From positions 1 to 64,000 of the IMG/VR virus record IMGVR_UViG_3300005534_000013: a DNA stretch of 64,000 nucleotides; one strand, 5' to 3'. A program made the translations under genes and the position numbers. Of the stretch, positions 47,814 through 56,225 are shown piece by piece. Origin of the DNA: a virus. The notes under the pieces are model-generated. The model was given only the letters and a program-made list of their open reading frames with translations, ran no database searches and had not been told where the DNA came from. Within the stretch, counting starts at the first letter, position 1; every line of letters starts with the position of its first letter.

Positions 47814-48590
47814 TCACCCACCTTCCTTGATCGCCTGCATGGCCGCTTCGAGTTCTGCGAGGCTGAGGCCGCCGGGCGTAGTGCCGCGCTTCTCGACCCA
47901 ATCAGGGTCGATCATCGCGTAGGCCTCGTCGCAAAAATGGGCGAAGAAAGGCCACGTCATCCGGTAGGTCTGGCCCCAGGAGATCAGGTGCAGGCCCTCG
48001 GCCTGGTAGCCCGCCAGGGCGACGCAGTGGCCGCCGATGATCGTGTTGTCGCCAGCCGGGTTCAAGTCCCAGACCTGCGGCGGCCCGGAGTTCATCAGGT
48101 AGGCGGGGACGTTGAAGCCGATGTAGCAGACCCCGCACTCGGCGATCACGCGGCGGATGTCATCGAGCCTTGAGACGTCGATCTCGACGTAGGCCGCGAG
48201 CTTGTGGCGATGTTGGGCCTGCTGGCCCACCGGCGCGCCGTTCTTGACCAAGTAGGCGAGGACCGTTTGGAGGACACTGCCCTGGTCGGTGTTCGGATCA
48301 TTCGGGTTGTAGCCGGAGGAGAGCTCGTAGAGCTTCACGACGTCGAGGTCCGGGACCGTCCAGATCGGGGGCTTGGCGTTCTCGCTCCAGACCTGGAGGG
48401 CGTGATAGTACGCCGCCTCGACGCAATCGCCGATCGAATCGTTCTGGAACATGTGGAGGTCCACCGGCAGCGTCTTGGTCCAGTCGACCGCGTCGGGCGG
48501 CGGCGGAAGCGCCTTCTCGCGGGTGAGCCAGGTGAACGACGGGATTCTGTTGTCAAAGGCGCGGGGGCGCCGACCGAGTTTGAAGGGCAT
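47814..48590 (-). CDS. C1-family peptidase-like protein, Asn missing
   Basis: 258 residues, unlike the first peptidase in sequence. NDSIGDCVEAAYYHA gives Cys56 and GGHCVALAGY gives His188. The third motif is LISWGQTYRMTWPFF, where the usual Asn before Ser-Trp is Ile203, so activity is uncertain. Similar phage proteins with tWGq...mTW exist as far as I recall. Function unknown. Last gene of the leftward operon. Confidence 0.7.
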   Translation of the reverse strand: MPFKLGRRPRAFDNRIPSFTWLTREKALPPPPDAVDWTKTLPVDLHMFQNDSIGDCVEAAYYHALQVWSENAKPPIWTVPDLDVVKLYELSSGYNPNDPNTDQGSVLQTVLAYLVKNGAPVGQQAQHRHKLAAYVEIDVSRLDDIRRVIAECGVCYIGFNVPAYLMNSGPPQVWDLNPAGDNTIIGGHCVALAGYQAEGLHLISWGQTYRMTWPFFAHFCDEAYAMIDPDWVEKRGTTPGGLSLAELEAAMQAIKEGG

Positions 48591-48932
48591 CTAGGTCTCC
48601 TGGGTTTCGGCCGGGGAACTCTCGGCCTTGGGGGAAGAGGGACTGACGGTCAGGGCGCCGGCGAAGATGCAGTCGATCTTCTCAGCGAGGTAGGCGAGCT
48701 GATAGCCCGGAATCGGTAGCGGCGCACCCGTGTGGACGTTCATATAGAAGGGATCGATCCCCGCCTTTTGAAGCGAACGGCAGATGTTCAGGTGCTCCTT
48801 CATGACCCCGCACCATTCCACGAAGGCGTGGAACTCGCCGCCGCAGCCATTGCGAAACAAGTCCCAGTAGAACCGGCTGACGCAATCATCGAGCCGGTCG
48901 ATCAGCGGACGTTCGGTCGTTTCAGTGGACAT
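48591..48932 (-). CDS. hypothetical protein, 113 aa
   Basis: Helical with Trp/Cys (CVSRFYWDLFRNGCGGEFHA, FVEWCGVMKEHLNICRSLQK) and a Ser/Pro/Glu tail. Adjacent, without gap, to the peptidase gene. No family recognised. Confidence 0.6.
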   Translation of the reverse strand: MSTETTERPLIDRLDDCVSRFYWDLFRNGCGGEFHAFVEWCGVMKEHLNICRSLQKAGIDPFYMNVHTGAPLPIPGYQLAYLAEKIDCIFAGALTVSPSSPKAESSPAETQET

Positions 48933-49701
48933 AGGGTCGTTCCCTGATCTGAAGGTCTGCCGGGATTTCTCCCCGCTCGGTCATCTGCTTGAGGTGAAAC
49001 CAGCCGCCCTGGTGGCGCGTCGCGTCGCGGAGGTTTCGCGCCCAGGCGGGGTCCATGAACCGCGCCCGATGGTGGCCTTGCGAGGTCTCGCCGCCGCAGA
49101 GCACCCAGGAGATTCCGGTTGAGCCCGGCGGACCGATCCAAGGTCCGATCAGGTCGGCGATGTCCTCAAGGAGCGGTTCGCAGGAGGCGAAGAGCAGGGG
49201 GACCCGGAGCCGGTGGCCGGCCTCTAGGAGGGCGAAGGCATTGGTCAAGACGCGTTCCCGGTCCTCCATCGTGGCGCCGAGCCAGGCGTTCGGCGGCCAG
49301 GGGCCGGCGGCCTCGGTCATCTTGATCGCGTTCTGCGGCCGCTTGGTGAGGAAGAGCCAGATCAGATGCGGCGTCGCCCGCGCCCTGGTGAAGAGCTGCG
49401 CGCGCCACTCCGGGTCGACCTGGTTATCGAAAACGTCGCCGAGGCTGAGCGAGAATACGAAGGGTCGCGTGCCGTTCGCGGCTGCCTTGCGGTCCCACGT
49501 GTGGGGCTTCTGCCGGTTGGCCACCGAGGTCAGGACTCGGGTCCCGGCGCCCGCGCCTTTCTCGCCCCAGATCACCCGGCCGAAGCGATCCGCGACCAGG
49601 ACCGCGGCATAGCAGCCGTCGCACGCCGGTGAGAGGCGCTGACAGCCCAACCACTCATTGTGCGTGTGGTCGCACCAGCTGATGCGCGAGTTCTCAGCCA
49701 T
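48922..49701 (-). CDS. DUF5131 (phage Gp37/Gp68) radical-SAM-like protein
   Basis: 259 residues. ISWCDHTHNEWLGCQRLSPA then CDGCYAAVL contains the conserved Cys cluster, and IWLFLTKRPQNAIKM, NAWLGATMEDRERV and LLFASCEPLLEDI fit DUF5131, a family common in phages. Thought to bind an iron-sulfur cluster; a role in nucleic acid modification is suspected but unproven. Overlaps both neighbours by 8-11 bases. Confidence 0.82.
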   Translation of the reverse strand: MAENSRISWCDHTHNEWLGCQRLSPACDGCYAAVLVADRFGRVIWGEKGAGAGTRVLTSVANRQKPHTWDRKAAANGTRPFVFSLSLGDVFDNQVDPEWRAQLFTRARATPHLIWLFLTKRPQNAIKMTEAAGPWPPNAWLGATMEDRERVLTNAFALLEAGHRLRVPLLFASCEPLLEDIADLIGPWIGPPGSTGISWVLCGGETSQGHHRARFMDPAWARNLRDATRHQGGWFHLKQMTERGEIPADLQIRERPYVH

Positions 49702-49909
49702 GGATCTTCTCCCGGGCGATCTGCACTTGGCCCATCAGCCATTTGAAGATGCGGCCGCCACCTGCGTAGTCTTTCGGAACGATCTTGATCTCGCCGTTGG
49801 GCTTGAGACAAAGCATAGCCTCGCCGAGATCGGTGCAAGGTGCCGGGACGTCACGCGGTGGCACGCCTGGGGTATCGCCGTCGTCAGCCGTGCCCCAACT
49901 CCTTCTCAA
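49694..49909 (-). CDS. hypothetical protein, 71 aa, TTG start
   Basis: TTG at 49909 has AGGAAGG just upstream. Reads CLKPNGEIKIVPKDYAGGGR then IFKWLMGQVQIAREKIHG. It overlaps the gene before by 26 bases. A later GTG start would drop about 16 residues. No family recognised. Confidence 0.5.
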   Translation of the reverse strand: MRRSWGTADDGDTPGVPPRDVPAPCTDLGEAMLCLKPNGEIKIVPKDYAGGGRIFKWLMGQVQIAREKIHG

Positions 49910-50213
49910 TGCCCTTCCTGGCCCGCGTCAGAACTTCCTGCAGTTCGAGCCCGTGAAAGATCACGAAGCCGACCGGCGTGTGGGGATAGACCTGTACGGA
50001 GACCAGACGGTTCTCGCGGATACACGTCTCTCTTATCTCGGCCGACCCAAACTCGTCGGGATCGTAGGTATAGCTGTAGCCCTTATTTGGCCGAATCTCT
50101 TCCTCGACTGTCGTGTAGCAGTGTCGATGCTCGTTGCAGCTGACGCTCACGCTGAGAGCGTGTTCGTAGAGCCACTGGAGATCGGCGGCGATGGTCTCTT
50201 TCTGGTCAGCCAT
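49884..50213 (-). CDS. hypothetical protein, 109 aa
   Basis: Reads LQWLYEHALSVSVSCNEHRH and YSYTYDPDEFGSAEIRETCI; the C-terminal part is helical (QEVLTRARKGIEKELGHG). ATG 50213 follows the upstream gene after three bases. No family recognised. Confidence 0.6.
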   Translation of the reverse strand: MADQKETIAADLQWLYEHALSVSVSCNEHRHCYTTVEEEIRPNKGYSYTYDPDEFGSAEIRETCIRENRLVSVQVYPHTPVGFVIFHGLELQEVLTRARKGIEKELGHG

Positions 50214-50216
50214 GGG

Positions 50217-50438
50217 TCACCGTTCGTATCCTCGTTCCATCGAGATCATGTTTTCGCGCATCGCGCGGAGTCGCTGAAGGGAGGCGGCGAGCGACGCTGC
50301 GGCGATGAGGTCAGACCAGGGATTGGCCGGCGGCCCGACGCAGAGCTTCACGAACGCGCCGTGCCAGGCTGACCACGCCTCGGCCTTCACCGCCTCGATG
50401 CAGGTCACGAGATCGGTCTCCGAGAGGTTGTTAACCAT
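50217..50438 (-). CDS. hypothetical protein, 73 aa
   Basis: Helical (SDLIAAASLAASLQRLRAMR). ATG 50438 overlaps the end of the ATPase gene by eight bases. No family recognised. Confidence 0.55.
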   Translation of the reverse strand: MVNNLSETDLVTCIEAVKAEAWSAWHGAFVKLCVGPPANPWSDLIAAASLAASLQRLRAMRENMISMERGYER

Positions 50439-52155
50439 GGATCACCCAGTCCTGGAGTGCGACGACCCCCGGGCCCGAGCGCTCGATGAGTTCGAGGCGT
50501 GATAGCTCGCTCAGCCGGTCCCGGATATTCGAACTGTCGGTCGACCAGCCGCAGGCCTCGGCCAGCTGGTCCCGGTGCGTGGGCTCTGGCCGGCCCAGCA
50601 TGACGTCGAAGAGCTTCTGCTGCGGCCCCGTGAGAACGCGGCGCACCCCCTCGGTGAGCGTGAGCGAGCGCTCCGGCGCCGGCGCTTCCGCGCGCCCCTC
50701 GTCGGTGAGCCGGTAGTGGCCGGGCTTCGGATAGACGATCATTCCCGCGCGGGCGAGTTCGCTCGCCCGATCGCGCACGTTCGAGCTGTTGGGCGACCAC
50801 CCGGCGATGAACGAGACCTGGGCCCGCGAGGGTTCGGGTTTGCCCATCATCTCCCACCAGGCGATCGCGCCCAGGAGTTTGCGCTGCGGACTCGTGACGG
50901 TGCGGTCTTCGCCATTTGCCGCCGCCGTGGCGGCGGGCTGGGGCGCTGGGGCCGGCGCCGGGATCGCCGGTGCAGCGGGAGCCGCCGGCGCCCGTGGGGC
51001 TTCTACGGCCTTCTCTCGGCTTCGCTCCGGATGGATGCCTCCGCTGGTGCGGATGCTGTCGATCGCTTGCTCGACGCGCGCGAGCATAGCGTCTCCTCCC
51101 TCAGTTCGTCCCGCGTCCCTTCCGGCCGTGAACCCCGCATCGTAGCCCTCGGCGGCCGCCCGCTCGATGAGCTTTCGATCGGGCGGTGGCGCGGCGACGG
51201 CGCGCTTATTGAGCTCGGCCTGCAGGCGGGCGACCTCGGCCCGGAGCGCCTTCGGATCGTTGGCCTTCACCTCGGCGTCGACGACGGCAAGGCGATCGCG
51301 CAGCCGGCCGAGATCGAGGGGCTGGAGTTGGCGGTCCGCGAGTTCCTCCCCGCGCTTCGGTGCCCGGCTGGAGTCGAAGGTCCGCTTGAGCGGGAATTGC
51401 GCGCGCTGGAGGACGTTGTGGCCCGGGATCCAGACCACCCCCTCGCCGATCGCGAGCTGGGGCAGGGCATCGGTGAGTTCCGCCCGCTGCTCGGCCGTCA
51501 TCTGGCCCTTGAGCCAGGCGTCGACCGCGGCCCGGTCCTGGGGCGACATGGCCCGCATCGCGATCAGCCCGGCCATCATCGACATCACGGACTTGTCGAT
51601 CACCGCCGGCCGCTGGGTGATGAGCCAGGGGACGAAGCCCTTGACCCGCCCGCGCCGCACGATGTTCTCGACCATGCCCTTGAGGGCCATCGAGCTCCCC
51701 TCTTTGTCGAGCACGATCTGGGGTGCCCAGAGATCGGCCTCGTCGAGGATCAGGTGGAAGAGCGAGCCGGCGCTGCGTCGGTAGAGGGCGTTGAGGAAGG
51801 CGAGCATGAACCGGCGCTCGGCCGCGCCGCTCGAGAAGCCCCCGAGGCTGATGATGCAACTCTCGGCCGTGCCCGAGACGGTCTCGCCGATCAGGGCGCC
51901 GGAGTGCTCGGTCAGCGGCAGATCGCCGTGCGCGCCGCCGAGGATCGGGAGGTCAAAGCCCGAAGCCCGCTCGCCGTCGGCCGAGAGCCTCAGTCCCCAC
52001 CAGACGTCGAGGGGGTCGACGATCACGCAGCGGGCGTCGGCGGCCAGCAGGCGCTCGACCGCGCCCATCGCGGTGTAGGTCTTGCCCGCGCCCGAAGTCC
52101 CGACGATCCCCAGGCGGTCGTCGAGCGCGTCGCTGGGGATCGGGTAGGGGTCCAT
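50431..52155 (-). CDS. HerA/FtsK-like ATPase with duplicated winged helix
   Basis: 574 residues. P-loop GTSGAGKT at 19-26, Walker B LILDEAD at 135-141, and IVRRGRVKGFVPWLITQRPA typical of HerA-class pumps. Residues about 300-340 form a coiled coil. The C-terminus has two related winged-helix units at about 422-490 and 508-574, sharing SSN(V/I)RDR(A/L)SEL. It may move DNA or load nucleases; in phages such genes have no settled role. Confidence 0.75.
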   Translation of the reverse strand: MDPYPIPSDALDDRLGIVGTSGAGKTYTAMGAVERLLAADARCVIVDPLDVWWGLRLSADGERASGFDLPILGGAHGDLPLTEHSGALIGETVSGTAESCIISLGGFSSGAAERRFMLAFLNALYRRSAGSLFHLILDEADLWAPQIVLDKEGSSMALKGMVENIVRRGRVKGFVPWLITQRPAVIDKSVMSMMAGLIAMRAMSPQDRAAVDAWLKGQMTAEQRAELTDALPQLAIGEGVVWIPGHNVLQRAQFPLKRTFDSSRAPKRGEELADRQLQPLDLGRLRDRLAVVDAEVKANDPKALRAEVARLQAELNKRAVAAPPPDRKLIERAAAEGYDAGFTAGRDAGRTEGGDAMLARVEQAIDSIRTSGGIHPERSREKAVEAPRAPAAPAAPAIPAPAPAPQPAATAAANGEDRTVTSPQRKLLGAIAWWEMMGKPEPSRAQVSFIAGWSPNSSNVRDRASELARAGMIVYPKPGHYRLTDEGRAEAPAPERSLTLTEGVRRVLTGPQQKLFDVMLGRPEPTHRDQLAEACGWSTDSSNIRDRLSELSRLELIERSGPGVVALQDWVIHG

Positions 52156-52334
52156 CAGGACGCGTCCGCAGCCTGGGCGGCGGCCCAGTCGGCAATAAGT
52201 TGGCGATATTCATCGCCCTCATGCCAGAAGATCACATCAGCCAGACGATCTAGGTCCTCCAACTTCGGGTGAGGATCCAGCACGGTATCGAAGCCGGTGC
52301 CCTGTAAACGGCACTTGGCGAGAATCCTGCTCAT
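52155..52334 (-). CDS. hypothetical protein, 59 aa
   Basis: Reads MSRILAKCRLQGTGFDTVLD then DRLADVIFWHEGDEYRQLIA. ATG 52334 overlaps the ASCH gene stop; its stop overlaps the ATPase start. No family recognised. Confidence 0.55.
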   Translation of the reverse strand: MSRILAKCRLQGTGFDTVLDPHPKLEDLDRLADVIFWHEGDEYRQLIADWAAAQAADAS

Positions 52335-52804
52335 CAAGCCATCTCCGGGATCCTGGCCGTGAACCATCCCTGATAGCCCGGGGCCTCGATCGGCGTGCGG
52401 AACTCCTGCGGGTCGGCGAAGCGCCAAGCCCAGCGGCCCTCTTCCCAGTAGCCGCAGACCTCGTCGTCGACGTGGGCGGGGAGGACGAGCGGTTCTCCGT
52501 GGCCGTTCATCGCCATGAGGGTGCAGTCCTCGATCAGCACCGTGCCGATGAAGGCCCCGAAGGGCACGTCGCGGGCGAAGCTGGGGCCGAGGTGCTCGAT
52601 GCAGCGCTCGCGGAGGAGCGGATGGAGCTTCGCCTCGACGATCGGCTGGCGGGTCGCGTGGATGAGGATCCGCTGGCCGAGATACTTCGGCGGGACCGGG
52701 CGGTTGCGGGTCTCGTGGACCTTCACCGCTTGGCCGTCGGCGCGCTTGGCGAAGAGGAGGCTGGCCCAGGGTTGCCAGAGCGAGATGGCGGGGAACTCGG
52801 TCAT
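52334..52804 (-). CDS. ASCH-domain protein, 156 aa
   Basis: AISLWQPWASLLFAKRADGQ, KVHETRNRPVPPKYLGQRIL, IHATRQ and GAFIGTVLIEDC are the hallmarks of ASCH (PUA-like) domains, which bind RNA or modified nucleotides. Close relatives recur in phages. ATG 52804 overlaps the upstream stop; the longer upstream frame is rejected. Confidence 0.78.
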   Translation of the reverse strand: MTEFPAISLWQPWASLLFAKRADGQAVKVHETRNRPVPPKYLGQRILIHATRQPIVEAKLHPLLRERCIEHLGPSFARDVPFGAFIGTVLIEDCTLMAMNGHGEPLVLPAHVDDEVCGYWEEGRWAWRFADPQEFRTPIEAPGYQGWFTARIPEMA

Positions 52805-53028
52805 CAGCCGCTGCTCCCCGGGAAGATCAGCCCAGCGGTGACGAGGGCCTGGCGCACCTTCTCGCGCCACGCCTTGTAGGAGTCTTCCCAGCTGCTCACG
52901 CTCACGTTGGCGTTGCTCTTCCAGAAGTCCTCCAGAAGTGCGAGCGCGCCCTCGCAGCGCCCGTGCGCGATCAGGCGGTCGGCCAGGGGGTCTTCTGGGG
53001 GGAGGAGTTGGAGTCGTTCGCCGCTCAT
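52804..53028 (-). CDS. hypothetical protein, 74 aa
   Basis: Reads DPLADRLIAHGRCEGALALL, SWEDSYKAWREKVRQALVTA. Start ATG 53028 overlaps the upstream gene by four bases. No family recognised. Confidence 0.55.
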   Translation of the reverse strand: MSGERLQLLPPEDPLADRLIAHGRCEGALALLEDFWKSNANVSVSSWEDSYKAWREKVRQALVTAGLIFPGSSG

Positions 53029-53735
53029 GCCTGCTGTTCCTCCACGTGTTCGACGCTGGCGCCGTAGCGTTGCTCCTGGTCGACCCAGGCCCAGAGGCGC
53101 TGGTAGGTTTCCTTGTCGAGCAACTGGCGCGCCGCCTGGATGAAAAGGCGCTCCCGGACCGCCTCCTGTCGACGCAACTCCGCGGCCTTGGCCGCTCTGG
53201 CGAGCTCGCCCCGGCGGTTCTGGATTTGCTGGCGCAGCATCTTGAGGTGTCGGATCAATCCCCCGGTCTTGGCGAGGAAGCCCTCGTCGCGGTCGCCCGC
53301 TGGGAGGGCGATCTCGTCGTCCCGGTTGTCCGACACGGCATGGAGGTGGGCGCTGATGTGCGCGAACGCCGCATCCGCGTCCTCGACGGTTTTGAGCGCG
53401 CGGAAGTCGATCTCTGGGCGCTGCTCCAGGCAGGCGTTCGTCCGCGCGTCGTTCTCGTTGGGCGATCGCTGCGGCGCCGCGTTGCGCGGCAGGGCGGAGC
53501 GGACCTCCCATTCGCGACGCTTGACCAAGCGGAGAGCGAAGCGGTGGCGGCCGAGCGCGCCCCTGGCCCGGGCCTGCCACTCCTCGTCGTCCCTGAACTC
53601 CAGGTCGGTCTCGATCTTCGTGATCGCCAACTCGATCGCCTCCGCGACGTCCTTGAGGGCGTCGAGGTCGGAGATGAGGGCGAGCTGGCGCCTGTTCTGG
53701 AGGGCGAGCCGGCTGTGGGTTTGGGCGTCTTCCAT
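53025..53735 (-). CDS. helical hypothetical protein, 236 aa
   Basis: Long helices (DALKDVAEAIELAITKIETD, AKTGGLIRHLKMLRQQIQNR) and a charged middle. ATG 53735 chosen; the preceding in-frame stretch overlaps the upstream gene and is rejected. Possibly a recombination accessory by location. No family recognised. Confidence 0.55.
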   Translation of the reverse strand: MEDAQTHSRLALQNRRQLALISDLDALKDVAEAIELAITKIETDLEFRDDEEWQARARGALGRHRFALRLVKRREWEVRSALPRNAAPQRSPNENDARTNACLEQRPEIDFRALKTVEDADAAFAHISAHLHAVSDNRDDEIALPAGDRDEGFLAKTGGLIRHLKMLRQQIQNRRGELARAAKAAELRRQEAVRERLFIQAARQLLDKETYQRLWAWVDQEQRYGASVEHVEEQQA

Positions 53736-53739
53736 CAGA

Positions 53740-53982
53740 TCACGGCAGGAACATCCGCAGCGGCCAGAAGCGCGCGGGCTGGGCCTTGGGGCACTCGCGC
53801 AGCTCCCGGCCGAAGCGTTCGTGGACCTCGGCCGGGAAGCTCTCGTGCACTGCGACCCGGGTGATGAAGCAGTCCACAGCCACGCCCTGGTCATCGAAGC
53901 CCTGCCAGAGCCGGGCTGGGACCTCGCGCCCGTCGATCTCCAGCGAGACGAGTTGCGAGGTCGGTTCGATCGTGAGCTTCAT
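53740..53982 (-). CDS. hypothetical protein, 80 aa
   Basis: Beta-rich: MKLTIEPTSQLVSLEIDGRE, VPARLWQGFDDQGVAVDCFI. This looks like a known small phage protein type (IDGREVPARLW...G) of unknown function. Begins three bases after the gene before. Confidence 0.6.
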   Translation of the reverse strand: MKLTIEPTSQLVSLEIDGREVPARLWQGFDDQGVAVDCFITRVAVHESFPAEVHERFGRELRECPKAQPARFWPLRMFLP

Positions 53983-53984
53983 CG

Positions 53985-55625
53985 TCAGTCCTCCGCCGTC
54001 CGGTTGGTCTCCTCGACCACCGCGTCCTTCTCAGTCGAGGGGAGGGCGTTGTATTCCCCGGACGCGGCCCGCATGATCTTTCGGAAGGCCGGCCGGACCT
54101 CGCCCCGCGCGCCCTCGTCGCCCGCGAGGGTCCGGTCCACCACCTCGTTGAGCCAGAGGCGGTAGAACTCGACGTCGCCCTCGGGGATCGGCCACTCGTT
54201 CTTCCTCACGTGATTGAGCGCCAGCACCATCGCCTGCCGTTGCAGGTCCAGCGGCGCGCCGGCCATCGCGGGCGTGCGGCGGAAGGCGCTCGTGAGCCCC
54301 TTGAGCGTCGGCCAGTCGCCGGTGTTCGTCACCTGGTCCGCGAAGGCATTGAAGGGCGCGGGGTCGATCTCAGGAGACTCCTGGACCTCGCCCGTCTCGG
54401 GATCGTGGGCCGGCTCCGGCGCCTTGCGGTCACCCGGGAAGTCCACGACCTTGCCCTGTGCGGCCGCCTGCGCGGCATCGTTGGCCTGATCTGCGCGCTG
54501 GCGCTCCTGCGCCAAGTCATCCTTCCCGCCATCGCCGGACGGCTTCTCGGGCTCTTTCGGGCCAGAGGTCTCCGCCGGCGAAGCCCCAGACGCAGCGGTG
54601 GCAGAGTCCGACGTAGGCTTGGCGGTCTCCGCAGTGGGGGCAGCTTTGCTCGCCGGCGGCGGGGGAGGGGATTTGGGCGACTCCTTGGCCGGTTTATCGT
54701 CGGTTTTCCGACGGTTATCCGCAGCTCCCGTCGGCGGCGGCGCCTGCTTGCCGAACGCCTCGCTAAGCCCGCGCTCGTCGACCACCGGCTGCTTGAGCGC
54801 GATCAGCTCCTCGATCGTCGCCTCCCCGTCCCGGATCGCGGTCAGGAGCGCGGCGGCGTCGAAGAGTTGGTCGATCCCGATGTCCGCCTCGCCCTTCACG
54901 CCCAGCATGGCGAAGATTTCCGCCGGGGTGATGTTCTCCTCCGCCGCCTTGGCGAACATGGCCTTGCGCCGCTCCGGGAGCGTCTTGGCGTCGCCCTTCG
55001 CGGCCGCGAGCGCCGCTCGGTAGCCGCGGTTCCAGATCCCGCGCGGCACGCCGGCGTAGATCGCGTTCCGGATCGCCTTCGAGGCGGCGGCGTTCCCCAG
55101 GGTGGTGATGAGGTGGCCGGGGAACTTCCGGCCGTTCGCGCCCAGGATCGAGACCCGGACGGACTTCGCCCAGGCGACGTTGGACTCGAGGTCGTGGAAG
55201 ATGCCCGTGGCCTCGATCTCGGTCTCGGTCTGGTCGGTCACCCGCGAAGCGACGCGGCCGTTGCCCCACGCCTGCATGACGATCTCGGCGAAGCGGATGC
55301 TCGGGCCCTCGATGTAGCCGTCGACCCACTCCTCCTTGCCAGTCTGGGGGTTCTTCTTCTTCTCCCGTTGGGGCTTGCGGAAAAAGCAGCTCGTCGCCGT
55401 CTCGACGTCGAGGGTCGCGAAGCTCTCGATCTGCCGCTGCACCGTGGTGATGGAGCGCCGGTACTTATGGGCGGTCGCGATCTGGACGTCGATCTCGGCC
55501 CTGGTCAGCCCCCCGATCACGCTCGTGTCGATCGGGGTGATCTCCTGCCGCATCTCCTCGCGTGTCCGCACCTCGCCTTCCAGCGGGGCCGCATCCCTGG
55601 GATCACCGCCTTGGTCGTCAGCCAT
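53985..55625 (-). CDS. probable DNA annealing/recombination protein, 546 aa
   Basis: N-terminal half: VQRQIESFATLDVETATSCF, YIEGPSIRFAEIVMQAWGNG, HLITTLGNAAASKAIRNAIY, PRGIWNRGYRAALAAAKGD. The pattern GPS-R-AEI...WGN...A--IRNAI belongs to phage proteins often coded with an exonuclease and thought to be single-strand annealing proteins; I could not confirm the fold. Residues 330-430 are a Pro/Ala/Ser-rich linker, then a helical C-terminal domain. ATG 55625 preferred. Confidence 0.6.
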   Translation of the reverse strand: MADDQGGDPRDAAPLEGEVRTREEMRQEITPIDTSVIGGLTRAEIDVQIATAHKYRRSITTVQRQIESFATLDVETATSCFFRKPQREKKKNPQTGKEEWVDGYIEGPSIRFAEIVMQAWGNGRVASRVTDQTETEIEATGIFHDLESNVAWAKSVRVSILGANGRKFPGHLITTLGNAAASKAIRNAIYAGVPRGIWNRGYRAALAAAKGDAKTLPERRKAMFAKAAEENITPAEIFAMLGVKGEADIGIDQLFDAAALLTAIRDGEATIEELIALKQPVVDERGLSEAFGKQAPPPTGAADNRRKTDDKPAKESPKSPPPPPASKAAPTAETAKPTSDSATAASGASPAETSGPKEPEKPSGDGGKDDLAQERQRADQANDAAQAAAQGKVVDFPGDRKAPEPAHDPETGEVQESPEIDPAPFNAFADQVTNTGDWPTLKGLTSAFRRTPAMAGAPLDLQRQAMVLALNHVRKNEWPIPEGDVEFYRLWLNEVVDRTLAGDEGARGEVRPAFRKIMRAASGEYNALPSTEKDAVVEETNRTAED

Positions 55626-56007
55626 CGTGTTTTCCTTCTTGTGCCCGCGCGGTCTCGCGCCGGCTGATCTCTGCATCCATGGCCAAGATCGTAAAGGCCA
55701 GGAGACCACCGCAACGCTCGCGCTTGAGCTTGTCGCGCGCGTTGTGAAGGTGGCCGTTCGGCATCTCGGCTATGCGTTGCGGGCGGCGTTTCGTGCCGAT
55801 GTAGAAAATCTTCGCGAAGGCGATCTGATCATCAAATGATCCGCCTTCGCCGCTGGGCACGAGGCCGTCCATGATTTTCGCGAGACCCGACGTATCGGCG
55901 AGCATCTGGGCCATGATCGCCTCACGGGTCTCGGTCGTGAGGGGTTGGCCCACGAAGCCGTCGAGAATCTCGTTGATCCTCTTCTCCAAGAGATCGCGGG
56001 CGGTCAT
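55618..56007 (-). CDS. hypothetical protein, 129 aa
   Basis: Mostly helical (DLLEKRINEILDGFVGQPLT, ETREAIMAQMLADTSGLAKI) with a basic C-terminus. Overlaps both neighbours by 4-8 bases. No family recognised. Confidence 0.55.
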   Translation of the reverse strand: MTARDLLEKRINEILDGFVGQPLTTETREAIMAQMLADTSGLAKIMDGLVPSGEGGSFDDQIAFAKIFYIGTKRRPQRIAEMPNGHLHNARDKLKRERCGGLLAFTILAMDAEISRRETARAQEGKHDG

Positions 56008-56225
56008 GCGTCGCTCCGCTCTGGGTGTCCGCTTTCGCGGATGTCCTTTGCGAGCACCTCGAAAAACCCCCAGACGTAATCCAGCGGCTCGTTCGCGACG
56101 AAACCTGAGACGTCGATCCTGGCTTGGTGATCTGGCCGACCGCCCTTGCAGGTGATCGTGCCGATGACGTCGCCGGCCTTGTCGACGATCTCGACCTCGA
56201 CCGTATATCCTCCGATCTCAGCCAT
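56004..56225 (-). CDS. hypothetical protein, 73 aa
   Basis: MAEIGGYTVEVEIVDKAGDV, IGTITCKGGRPDHQARIDVS form a small beta fold, followed by a helix (DYVWGFFEVLAKDIRES). Function unknown. Confidence 0.55.
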   Translation of the reverse strand: MAEIGGYTVEVEIVDKAGDVIGTITCKGGRPDHQARIDVSGFVANEPLDYVWGFFEVLAKDIRESGHPERSDA

